Assembly: GCA_041569895.1 (NCBI GenBank)
Contig: JBFFXF010000082.1
Coordinates: forward strand, 1-27,799
DNA length: 27,799 nucleotides
From: JBFFXF01 sp041569895
GTDB lineage: Bacteria; Planctomycetota; UBA8108; JACQVS01
Direction of reading: 5' to 3'
Position 1 is the stretch's first letter, and every line of letters starts with the position of its first letter. The position numbers were made by a program, and so were the translations under genes. This document shows, piece by piece, positions 6,970 through 14,333 of this stretch. The notes beneath the pieces are model-generated. The model was given only the letters and a program-made list of their open reading frames with translations. It searched no databases and was not told the origin of the DNA.

Positions 6970-6999
6970 AATCTATGATGGCGAGGCCGAATCGACCAA
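6970..6999 (-). promoter_or_regulatory. possible promoter for the MshEN-like gene pair
   Basis: Minus-strand TTGGTC (6994-6999), 18-bp spacer, TAGATT (6970-6975), about 70 bp before ATG 6899. It is a moderate match to a housekeeping promoter in the shared divergent region. No convincing counterpart was found for the plus-strand gene. Confidence 0.3.
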
Positions 7000-7128
7000 C
7001 CCGCGCGACGCGGCTCCGCCCGAGGTTCCAGAAACCCGCCACGGTCCTCGCGTTGAGTGCCAGATCGGTCTCCATGCGGTATGTTTCGTAGAGGTCCTCT
7101 TGTTTGTGTCTCCGGAAGCGAAATATCC

Positions 7129-10122
7129 ATGATTCGAGGCAATCTCGCGAGCTTCAGCCTCGGAGAGATCTTTCAGTCCCTGGCGGTCAATAACCACACG
7201 GGAACACTGAAGATCGTCGAGAGCGACGGCACGGAGAAGTACGTCTACTTCTCCCAGGGAGAGATCTGCCTCTTCTCCGTCAAGTCGCACCCGTCGCTGA
7301 GAATCGGCGAGATCCTCGTGCGCAAGGGGGCGATCACCCGAAAGCAGCTCGAAACCGCGCTGAAGTACCAGGAGACCGCCTCGGAGAAGCTCGGGCAGAT
7401 CCTGATCAAGAAGTACGGCGTCAGCCCCGAGGCGATCCAGGACGCGCTGGTCACGAAGATCTACGACGAGATCTACGACCTCTTCCTGCTGACCGAGGCG
7501 GAGTTCGAGTTCTTCGTCGACCACTTCCCGCAAGAGGTCTTCGAGACCTTCCCCGAGAACGTCCGCATCTCGATCAACCCCCAGGCCGTCGTCATGGAGG
7601 GGTTGCGGGTCTCGGACGAGTGGAAGGTCATCCACAAGAAGATCAAGACGTACAACGAGATCTTCACCTTCAACGACTCGAAGAAGCGCAAGTTCAGGTC
7701 GGCCCCCGACGCCGCGCTCGCCGAGATGATCGATGGCGAGACGCCGGTGCGAAAGCTCTTCGACACCTTCCCGGGGAATCGCTTCGAGTGCTGCAAGACG
7801 ACCTTCGGCTTCCTCGGAGCCGGCCTGATTCGCCCGCTGACGCTGGACGAGTGCCGCCAGAAGGGCCTCAACGCGGCGAAGCGGAACAACCTCGAGAAGG
7901 CCTTCGACTTCCTTCTCTACGGGGTCGAGCTCTCGCCCGGAAAGCCCGAGCCGCTGCTGCTGATCGCGGACCTCCTCGAGAAGATGGGGAGGGAATCGGA
8001 GGCGCGGACGTACCAGCGCGACGCGGTGATGCTCCACGCCAGCTCGGGCGCCATGGGCGAGGCGCTGAAGCTCGGCCAGGTTTTGATTCGGCACTACCCG
8101 CGCGACGAGGAGTTCCTCCACGTCCTCTTCAGCGCCGCGACTCACCAGCGGAACCTCTCGATGGTCGAGTCCTGCGGCGAGGCGCTCGCGCAGCTCCTCG
8201 CCTCGAGAGGTGAGAAGCAGCGGGCGGCGGAGATTCTGCACGAGGTCTGCACGCACGTCCCGCGCGACACCGACCGGAAGATCCGCGCCGCGACCCTCTT
8301 CCGCGAGTCGAACTGCTCACGGGAGGCGGTCGCGCTCCTCGAGGAGGTGGCGGACCAGCTCTCCAGCCGGGTCAAGATAGGCGACAAGATCAAGATCCTG
8401 CGGACGATCTTCGAGCTCGCGCCGGACCGTCAGGACATCAAGCAGGAGATCAACAACCTCCTCGAGCTCCAGCAGCGCTGGGACCAGCGGAAGAAGCGCC
8501 GGTTCACCATCGCCGGCATCCTGCTGATCGTGCTCATCGTGCTGCTCCTCGTGCCCCTGCTCTACGAGATCAAGGCGCGCGAGCTGATGAGCCACGCGCA
8601 GCGACTCGAGGAGATCTCCAAGGTCTCCGGCGACTACGCGGTCGCCAAGAGCTCCTACGAGGAGATCCTGGAGGCGTACGGGTGGAGCACGCAGGCGCGG
8701 ATCGCGCAGGACGCGCTCGACCGCATCGCGGCGATCGAACGCGTGCAGGCGCTGGCGCTGGAGAACGAGAAGAACTCGATTCTCTCGCAGCAGGACGAGA
8801 AACTCCAGAACCTGAAGACGACGATCACCAAGCTTCTCGAGCTCGCCCACGACATGGAGGAACGCGGTGATTTCGAGGGCGCCTTCGGCGTGTTGAAGAA
8901 GATCAACACCGAGTTTCCGGAGTTCCCGAAGACGAAGATGATCCCGCTGCCGATCACCATCACGTCCAGTCCGGGCGGCTGCACGGTGCGCGTCAACGGC
9001 AAGGAGATCGGGAAGACACCCGTGGTGGTCCGGGAGAGAGCCGACCTGCAGATCGACGTGCTCCTGCAGCACGAGGGCTGCGAGGACCTGCAGCGGACGA
9101 TCGTCACCGGCCAGGGCTGGCGCGTCCACTTCGAGCTCAACCTCAGGCCGCTCGACATCTTCGAGCTCACCGGCCCGGTCCACCTGCCGCTCAACGCCTA
9201 CGGCGGTGACATCTTCGCGGTGTCCCGCGACGGCTACATCTACAGCGTCAACTCGACCGACCAGACGGTCAACTGGCGCCGGAAGCTCGGCGAGTACGGC
9301 GACCTGTTCTCGCAGCCGCTCTACCTGCCGACGGAAATCGTCATCGGAAACGTCGTGGGCGAGCTGTACGCGCTGCCGCGCTCGGCGGACGCGCCGCGCT
9401 GGCGCACGTCCCTGAAGACGACCATGCTCGCCGCGCCGGCCGTCTCGGAGAACGGCCGGTGGATCGCCGTCGCCGACCTCAACGGGAGCATCTTCATTCT
9501 GGAAAACCAGAGCGGCAAGCCGAAGGCGATCGTGCGCACCGAGAACGAGATCGTGCACGCGCCGCGCTTCTGGGGCGAGCATCTCGTGGTCGCGAGCCAG
9601 GACAACACGCTCTACGTGCTCGCGGTGCCCGACCTCCGTCCCGTGCACGCCGAGTTCTTCGAGCACGACTTCGACACGGAGCTCACGGTCGAGCACGAGT
9701 TTGCGTACTTCGGCACGCGCGACGGGACCCTGCACTGCTTCAACCTACTCGACCACGCGCTGACGTGGAGTCGGCCGCTCGACAACCGCCTGAGCGCCTC
9801 ACCGCGCGCGGTCGGCGAGAACATCCTGGCGGTGACGAGCTCCGGGACCCTGTACGTCGTCGACTCCACGGAAGGCGAGGTCGTCTGGAATGGCCGCGCC
9901 GCCGAGTCGCCGCCCGGGGAGATGCTGGTCCACGATGGACTGGCGTACTTCGGAACCGACGAGGGCGAGATCATCGGCTTCGATCTCGCCACGCGCGAGC
10001 GCTCCTGGCTCTACCGCTTCGACGACTCGGTGCAGGAGGCTCCAGTGGTGATCGGCGATCGGCTCTACTTCGTGTCCACGAGCGGCCGGTTCGTCGTCAT
10101 GAAGATCTTCAGGGACCAGTGA
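7129..10122 (+). CDS. DUF4388/MshEN-like transmembrane protein with PEGA and PQQ beta-propeller
   Basis: 997 residues from ATG 7129; the frame opens at 7057, but MIRGNLASFSLGEIFQSL is the usual start of DUF4388 domains. Domains in order: DUF4388 (about 1-55); MshEN-like pair (about 55-108; LRIGEILVRKGAITRKQLET then KLGQILIKKYGVSPEAIQDA); a further N-terminal domain; helical TPR-like repeats (about 250-450); one transmembrane helix (about 460-480); coiled region (about 485-600); PEGA-like domain (about 605-675; SSPGGCTVRVNGKEIGKTPV); PQQ/WD-like beta-propeller (about 680-997). The cytoplasmic half could sense a nucleotide and the extracytoplasmic half could bind a partner or the wall, so signalling across the membrane is inferred. 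The following secreted-protein gene starts 14 bp later, probably in the same operon. Confidence 0.8.
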   Translation: MIRGNLASFSLGEIFQSLAVNNHTGTLKIVESDGTEKYVYFSQGEICLFSVKSHPSLRIGEILVRKGAITRKQLETALKYQETASEKLGQILIKKYGVSPEAIQDALVTKIYDEIYDLFLLTEAEFEFFVDHFPQEVFETFPENVRISINPQAVVMEGLRVSDEWKVIHKKIKTYNEIFTFNDSKKRKFRSAPDAALAEMIDGETPVRKLFDTFPGNRFECCKTTFGFLGAGLIRPLTLDECRQKGLNAAKRNNLEKAFDFLLYGVELSPGKPEPLLLIADLLEKMGRESEARTYQRDAVMLHASSGAMGEALKLGQVLIRHYPRDEEFLHVLFSAATHQRNLSMVESCGEALAQLLASRGEKQRAAEILHEVCTHVPRDTDRKIRAATLFRESNCSREAVALLEEVADQLSSRVKIGDKIKILRTIFELAPDRQDIKQEINNLLELQQRWDQRKKRRFTIAGILLIVLIVLLLVPLLYEIKARELMSHAQRLEEISKVSGDYAVAKSSYEEILEAYGWSTQARIAQDALDRIAAIERVQALALENEKNSILSQQDEKLQNLKTTITKLLELAHDMEERGDFEGAFGVLKKINTEFPEFPKTKMIPLPITITSSPGGCTVRVNGKEIGKTPVVVRERADLQIDVLLQHEGCEDLQRTIVTGQGWRVHFELNLRPLDIFELTGPVHLPLNAYGGDIFAVSRDGYIYSVNSTDQTVNWRRKLGEYGDLFSQPLYLPTEIVIGNVVGELYALPRSADAPRWRTSLKTTMLAAPAVSENGRWIAVADLNGSIFILENQSGKPKAIVRTENEIVHAPRFWGEHLVVASQDNTLYVLAVPDLRPVHAEFFEHDFDTELTVEHEFAYFGTRDGTLHCFNLLDHALTWSRPLDNRLSASPRAVGENILAVTSSGTLYVVDSTEGEVVWNGRAAESPPGEMLVHDGLAYFGTDEGEIIGFDLATRERSWLYRFDDSVQEAPVVIGDRLYFVSTSGRFVVMKIFRDQ

Positions 10123-10136
10123 GCGTGAGACTTCCG

Positions 10137-11225
10137 ATGTCGATCCAGAGAATGGCGCGCTCCCGAACAGCGGCGGCGTCCCTCGCGCTGGCGCTCGCCC
10201 TCCTGACCTGCGGACCCGCCGCGGGCGGCACGCCGGAGTGGGTCGAGATCCATCCGAACGAGAAGGCCGTCGAGGCCCTCCCGGTCGGCGTCCCCGTGAT
10301 GATCTATGGGAAGTACGTCGGTCTGGTCGAGCACGAGCTGGAGCTCTGGGGCGTCCCGCTGACCTTCCGGCTGGCGAATCCCTCGCTGACCAGGAAGCTC
10401 CTGGAGTTCCAGCCGAATATCGACAACGTCGCGCTCGTCGGGTCGATCCAGGACGAGGTCGCGAGCAACGGCACGAGGATCTTCGAGGTCGAGCAGGTGC
10501 TTCCCGCGCCGGGCGACACGGAGCTGTTCCGGCGACAGCTCAAGGCGATCTTCGGGAAGCCCGATCGCGAGAGCGACGAGCTCTTCTCGCTCGCCGAGAG
10601 GCTGTACAGGGCCCGCGAGCTCGCCCGGACCGACGAGCTCACGGCGCTTCTCGAACGTGCGGTCTACGAGGGCTATCGACTTGCCGCTCGATTGCTCGAG
10701 CCCGACGACGGCGACGGTCACTTCGAGCTCATCCGGCAAATCCACGAGCGCGTGTCCGACCGCGATCTCACTGTCGCGCTGCTGAAGCGCGCGGCGCAGC
10801 AGTTCCCCGAGCAGAAGGGCATCGCGCGGCTGCTCCGGCAGCTCGGCAACCGCTTCGTCGGCGGTGAGTGGCTCGAGTACTCCGAGTTCAAGCGGCGCGA
10901 GGGCTTCGTCAAGCACCGGAACCTGTGGGTCAAGGTGGCCGACCGCGAGTTCTTCGAGGTAATGCGCACGCTGTCGGTCGAGAACCGCACCAACCTGATC
11001 CTGCGTTCCAAGACGGACCGCGCCTACGACCAGCTGGCGGAGATGGGAGTGATCGAACGCGGCATGAACCGCCGCGAGGCGGCCCGGGCCCTCGGATTTC
11101 CCGAACGCGTCCGCCGCAGGCAGATGCAGAGGCTGACCGTGGACCAGTGGGATTACCGCGACCAGCGGGTGTACTTCCTGAACGGTCAGGTGTACCGGAT
11201 CAAGGAAGTCGGGTCGTCGGGCTGA
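10137..11225 (+). CDS. secreted protein of unknown function in DUF4388/PQQ operon
   Basis: 362 residues from ATG 10137; an in-frame GTG at 10125 is an alternative. A signal peptide covers about residues 1-35, with hydrophobic core AAASLALALALL and AAGG near the cleavage region. A beta-rich segment follows (about 35-135; VGVPVMIYGKYVGLVEHELE), then an alpha-helical part (about 140-260) and a charged C-terminal region ending near QRVYFLNGQVYRIKEV. No catalytic motif is seen. It lies 14 bp downstream of the large PQQ/PEGA protein, so a shared extracytoplasmic role is inferred. I do not recognise a named family. Confidence 0.75.
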   Translation: MSIQRMARSRTAAASLALALALLTCGPAAGGTPEWVEIHPNEKAVEALPVGVPVMIYGKYVGLVEHELELWGVPLTFRLANPSLTRKLLEFQPNIDNVALVGSIQDEVASNGTRIFEVEQVLPAPGDTELFRRQLKAIFGKPDRESDELFSLAERLYRARELARTDELTALLERAVYEGYRLAARLLEPDDGDGHFELIRQIHERVSDRDLTVALLKRAAQQFPEQKGIARLLRQLGNRFVGGEWLEYSEFKRREGFVKHRNLWVKVADREFFEVMRTLSVENRTNLILRSKTDRAYDQLAEMGVIERGMNRREAARALGFPERVRRRQMQRLTVDQWDYRDQRVYFLNGQVYRIKEVGSSG

Positions 11226-11241
11226 GCCGGGCGAGCCCGGC
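11226..11241. terminator. hairpin between convergent genes
   Basis: GCCGGG-CGAG-CCCGGC begins directly after the TGA of the plus-strand gene and ends 14 bp before the stop of the opposing gene. It is a perfect GC stem with a four-base loop. There is no T-tract on either side, so it may be a bidirectional pause or processing stem. Confidence 0.45.
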
Positions 11242-11255
11242 GTCTCACGCGACGC

Positions 11256-12269
11256 TCACCTGGGGATGCTCACGGGTCGGTCGAGATCGAGACTGGCCGG
11301 ATCCCTGGTCCGCGAGCGGTCGGTGTCGTCAGCGCCGGCGCCCTCGAGGGCCGCGGCCGGCGAGTCCTCGAGCGGTATCCGCAGCCGGCCCTCATCCGGC
11401 CCGCGATAGTAGACTCTGTCGGTCTCGACGTCGGTCACGCGAACGCGCCCCTCCGTCACCTCGATCCACGTCAGCGGCTGTCCCCGCTCCATGCGCACCT
11501 CGAGCGTGAACTCCGTTCCGAGAACGCGCACCTCGGCGTTGGGCGTCTGCAGCGTGAACGAGCGGTCGGCGGCCCTCTTGGTGACCGACACGTCGACCAC
11601 GCCCTCGTCGACCCGCGCCGTGAACGATCCGTTCGGCCCCGAGTCGCCCTGGACGAAGAGCTCCCACGGCCTGGCGGCGAACGTCAGCGAAGAGCCGTCG
11701 TCGAGTTGGAAAGTCGTGACGGACGGATTGACCGTCTGCGTGTATCGCTCACCGGCGTAGAACGCGCGCTGCTCGGAGCCGTCGTCGAGGACCCGGATTC
11801 CCAGCGTGCGACGGGAGGCGTCGCTCTCCCGGGAAGGCGTCACCGACCGCGCGTCACGCGCGAGCCCGCCGTCCCTCGACGCGGAAGAGAAGATCGACAG
11901 GCGGTAGAACGTCATCGCGAAGAGCGTCACCACGGCGAGAACCAGCGCCGCGACGAGGACGGGGCCCGGACGCTCCTTCCAGCGCGACAGGAAGCCGAGC
12001 ACCTCGCCCCGCGGCTCGCCGACCGGCGTCTCGGCGACTTCCGCCAGGATCGCCTCCTCGTACTTCTCGCAGAACTCGGCGCCGAACGGCGATCCCATGA
12101 ACGCGAGCCGGTACATCGTCGCCTCGCGCGCCCGCGTCTCGTAGAGCTTCTTGCACGACGCGCACGTCGCCAGGTGGCCGCTGATCTCGGCGAGATTCCG
12201 CGCCGAGAGCTCGCGGTCGATGTACTTCCAGATGCTGTGCTCGACGAACTTGCAGAACCCGTGCTTCAT
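11256..12269 (-). CDS. anti-sigma factor with zinc finger and FecR domain
   Basis: 337 residues from ATG 12269. The N-terminal zinc-finger anti-sigma domain carries His32, Cys36 and Cys39 (GHLATCASCKK), with upstream His/Cys as possible further ligands. One transmembrane helix is at about 102-122. The outer part holds a FecR-type domain (about 165-285; SFTARVDEGVVDVSVTKRAA, VRVLGTEFTLEV and IEVTEGRVRVTD), the fold found in iron-uptake and other surface-signalling anti-sigma proteins. It follows the ECF sigma gene on the same strand with a 94-bp spacer containing a strong hairpin. The likely role is release of the sigma factor in response to an envelope signal; the ligand is unknown. The C-terminus is acidic and low complexity. 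Confidence 0.9.
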   Translation of the reverse strand: MKHGFCKFVEHSIWKYIDRELSARNLAEISGHLATCASCKKLYETRAREATMYRLAFMGSPFGAEFCEKYEEAILAEVAETPVGEPRGEVLGFLSRWKERPGPVLVAALVLAVVTLFAMTFYRLSIFSSASRDGGLARDARSVTPSRESDASRRTLGIRVLDDGSEQRAFYAGERYTQTVNPSVTTFQLDDGSSLTFAARPWELFVQGDSGPNGSFTARVDEGVVDVSVTKRAADRSFTLQTPNAEVRVLGTEFTLEVRMERGQPLTWIEVTEGRVRVTDVETDRVYYRGPDEGRLRIPLEDSPAAALEGAGADDTDRSRTRDPASLDLDRPVSIPR

Positions 12270-12278
12270 GACCCGTGG

Positions 12279-12310
12279 TCCGGCGTCCCGTTCGAGACGG
12301 GGCGTCCGGA
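12279..12310 (-). promoter_or_regulatory. strong hairpin just upstream of FecR-type anti-sigma gene
   Basis: Arms TCCGGCGTCCCGT (12279-12291) and ACGGGGCGTCCGGA (12297-12310) pair over about 12 base pairs, with one bulge and one wobble or mismatch, around a 5-base loop. It ends 9 bp before the anti-sigma ATG, where no good Shine-Dalgarno is visible. It could set the sigma:anti-sigma translation ratio or pause transcription. No T-tract follows. Confidence 0.5.
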
Positions 12311-12363
12311 CGTCCTCTCCAGTAGTTGCTCCCGTACGCGCTTCACCTCGACTCCCGGTCGTC

Positions 12364-12921
12364 TCATTTCAGGATATGGTCGAGCTTCTTGCGCAGCGCG
12401 CCGCGCGCCCGAAACAGCCGTGACTCCACGGAGCTCACCGTGGCGCCGGTGATCTCGGCGATCTCCTTGTAGGAGAGCCCCTCCATGTGCTTCAGCGTGA
12501 TCACCAGCCGGTCCTCCTCGGGAAGCCCGCGGATCGCCTCGAGGATCTTGCTGCGAAACTCCTCCTTGAGGAGCAACTCCTCGACCGATTCGGTCGAGTA
12601 GACCTCGAGGTCGGACACGGAGAACTCGCCTTCCTGCGGATACGACCAGAAGCTCTTGCGCTGTCGCACGAAATCGATCGCCCTCGAGCGCACGATTCCG
12701 GCCAGCCAGACCTTGAACTTCGCCGGGTCCTTCAGATTTCGGAGGCTGCGATAGGCCTTGAGGAACGACTCCTGGACGATGTCCTCGGCCATCTGGAAGT
12801 CGCCGCAGATCCCGAAGCTGATGGCGCCGGCCATGCGGTTATACTTGCGGACCAACCTGGAGAACGCCTCCAGGTCCCCGGCGAGGGTTTCCTGGACCAA
12901 CTCGCGATCCTCGTTGGTCAT
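12364..12921 (-). CDS. ECF-type RNA polymerase sigma factor
   Basis: 185 residues from ATG 12921, preceded by GGAG at 8 nt; a GTG three codons upstream is less well placed. Region 2 covers about 20-90 (QMAEDIVQESFLKAYRSLRN then FKVWLAGIVRSRAIDFVRQR). A linker with YPQEGEFSVSDLEVYSTESVE follows, then region 4 at about 130-183 (LPEEDRLVITLKHMEGLSYK and EIAEITGATVSSVESRLFRA), ending in a lysine-rich helix. Length and layout are standard for ECF sigma factors. The FecR-domain anti-sigma gene lies downstream on the same strand, so the two form a sigma/anti-sigma unit for envelope signalling. Two terminator-like hairpins lie upstream, separating it from rsgA. Confidence 0.93.
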   Translation of the reverse strand: MTNEDRELVQETLAGDLEAFSRLVRKYNRMAGAISFGICGDFQMAEDIVQESFLKAYRSLRNLKDPAKFKVWLAGIVRSRAIDFVRQRKSFWSYPQEGEFSVSDLEVYSTESVEELLLKEEFRSKILEAIRGLPEEDRLVITLKHMEGLSYKEIAEITGATVSSVESRLFRARGALRKKLDHILK

Positions 12922-12967
12922 CCGCGACACTCCATCAAGACGAGTCTCACCGGCGCCGTCCTGCGCG

Positions 12968-12992
12968 AAAAACCCGCCGGAAACCGCGGCGG
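12968..12992 (-). terminator. terminator-like hairpin upstream of ECF sigma gene
   Basis: On the minus strand: CCGCCG, 7-base loop, CGGCGG, one G, then TTTTT (A5 at 12968-12972 on plus). It lies after the rsgA terminator and 47 bp before the sigma ATG. It may be a second rsgA terminator or a leader attenuator of the sigma gene; a TAAAAT (13007-13012, minus) lies just upstream. Confidence 0.4.
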
Positions 12993-13036
12993 CACCCGCG
13001 GCGGTGATTTTAACCAGCGTCGCGGCCGATGGTTAC

Positions 13037-13087
13037 AAAAAACCGCCCGGACGGGGCCCGGGGACCGCGGTCGAGGCCACCGCGGTC
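13037..13087 (-). terminator. intrinsic terminator of rsgA
   Basis: Downstream of the rsgA stop on the minus strand lies a perfect 9-bp stem (GACCGCGGT and ACCGCGGTC, 13063-13087). It is followed by a second GC-rich stem (CCCGG/CCGGG) and a run of six T (A6 at 13037-13042 on plus). Stem plus T-tract is the classical rho-independent layout. Confidence 0.65.
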
Positions 13088-13097
13088 GGGCCCGGGG

Positions 13098-14138
13098 TCA
13101 CCCGCCCCCCTGGCGCAGCCCCTCGAGGATGCGCAGGTAGTTCCCGTAACGCAGCTCGGAGATCGCCCCCGCCTCGACCGCCCGCTCGACGCCGCAGTCC
13201 GGATCCCCGTGATGGAGGCAGTCCGCGAAACGGCACTCCGAGATGAACGGACGGAACTCGCGGTAGCACCGGCCGAGGTCCGCCGGCTCGAGGTGTCCGA
13301 GCCCGAACTCGCGGAAACCGGGCGTGTCGACGACGTGCCCCCCGGAGGGCAGCCGCAGCAGCCGTGAGCCGGTCGTCGTCTGCCGGCCCTTGCTGGTCAG
13401 CGGGTTGACCTCGCCGGTGGCGAGGTCCCAGTCGGGGTGCAGGGCGTTGAGGAGGCTGCTCTTGCCGACCCCGGAGTGCCCCGAGAGCACCCCGATGCGA
13501 TCGCGAAGCGACTCGCGGAGCTCGTCGAGCCCCCGCCCATCCACGGCGCTCGTCAGCAGCACCGGGAAGCCGAGCTCGCGGTAGACGCTGGCGGCCTCCT
13601 CGAGCTCTCGCCACTCGTCGGAGTCGGACTCGACGAGGTCGATCTTGTTGACGACGATCACCGCCTCGAAGTCCTCCTGCTCGCAGAGCGCGAGCAGTCG
13701 ATCGGCGAGCGCCCACCGCGGCGGAAACGGGCTGGCGGCGAGCACGACGTGCAGCCGGTCGATGTTGGCGGCGACCCGCTTGACGCGCGACGGGTCGTCC
13801 TCGGCGACGCGCATCAGCGCGTTGCGGCGCGGCAGGATCTCGTCGAGGACGCCCTCGCCGCCCTCCGCGTGCACACGCACCCGGTCCCCGACGACCGGAC
13901 GCTCGTCCTCGGCGACCCGTCCGCGAAAGTAACAGGTGAGCGTGCCGTCGCCGGTACGCACCCGGAAACTGCGCCGGGAGCGCGAGATCACCAGCCCCTC
14001 GCTCCCCTCGCCGCTCCCCGCGCCACGCCGCTTGCGACGCCGCCGCCGCGGCTTCCCCCCACCGGCGCGACGACGGCGATCGGCCTCCTCGAGCGAGCGC
14101 TCGACATCGGTGTAGTCGTCGCCGGCTGGTGGGGTCAC
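13098..14138 (-). CDS. rsgA: ribosome small-subunit-dependent GTPase RsgA
   Basis: 346 residues from a GTG start. Circularly permuted GTPase order is clear: NKID (164-167, G4) precedes the P-loop GHSGVGKS (220-227, G1), then DTPG (271-274, G3). The C-terminal zinc-binding cluster uses Cys302, Cys307, His309 and Cys315. An OB-fold domain lies at about 48-110. RsgA acts late in 30S subunit maturation and hydrolyses GTP on the ribosome. The first 45 residues form an unusual arginine-rich extension (RRRRRKRR) that could bind RNA. purB lies upstream on the same strand, but a composite repeat of about 190 bp separates them. A strong terminator follows. Confidence 0.95.
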   Translation of the reverse strand: MTPPAGDDYTDVERSLEEADRRRRAGGGKPRRRRRKRRGAGSGEGSEGLVISRSRRSFRVRTGDGTLTCYFRGRVAEDERPVVGDRVRVHAEGGEGVLDEILPRRNALMRVAEDDPSRVKRVAANIDRLHVVLAASPFPPRWALADRLLALCEQEDFEAVIVVNKIDLVESDSDEWRELEEAASVYRELGFPVLLTSAVDGRGLDELRESLRDRIGVLSGHSGVGKSSLLNALHPDWDLATGEVNPLTSKGRQTTTGSRLLRLPSGGHVVDTPGFREFGLGHLEPADLGRCYREFRPFISECRFADCLHHGDPDCGVERAVEAGAISELRYGNYLRILEGLRQGGG

Positions 14139-14154
14139 GTGGGCATTCTCGAAG

Positions 14155-14320
14155 ATCGGTATCGGTGTCGGAGTCGGAATCGGAGTCGGTATCGGAGTCG
14201 GTGTCGGAGTCGGAATCGGAATCGGTCCTCAGCCCTCGGTCATCAGTCTCTGTCTCGGTCTCCGACTCCGTAGCACGGGCACGGGCACGGGCACGGGAAC
14301 GGGAACGGGAACGGGAACGG
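14155..14320. repeat. composite repeat without core, between purB and rsgA
   Basis: Three parts in order on the plus strand. First, a (TCGGNN)n array (14155-14226) of units such as GTCGGAATCGGA and GTCGGTATCGGA. Second, a CT-rich linker (14227-14271) with CTCGGTC and TCTCTGTCTCGG. Third, a GGGNAC array (14274-14320) of three GGGCAC and four GGGAAC units, giving seven GGG runs spaced by three bases. The order matches the element at 17710-17943, but the core is absent. The G-rich strand is the template strand for purB-rsgA read-through. Confidence 0.9.
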
Positions 14321-14333
14321 ACCCCGAAGCCCC

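Noticed and set aside
7053..7085. Promoter TTGAGT/TATGTT for the DUF4388 gene
   Set aside because: The spacer is 21 bp, too long for a standard sigma-70 promoter.
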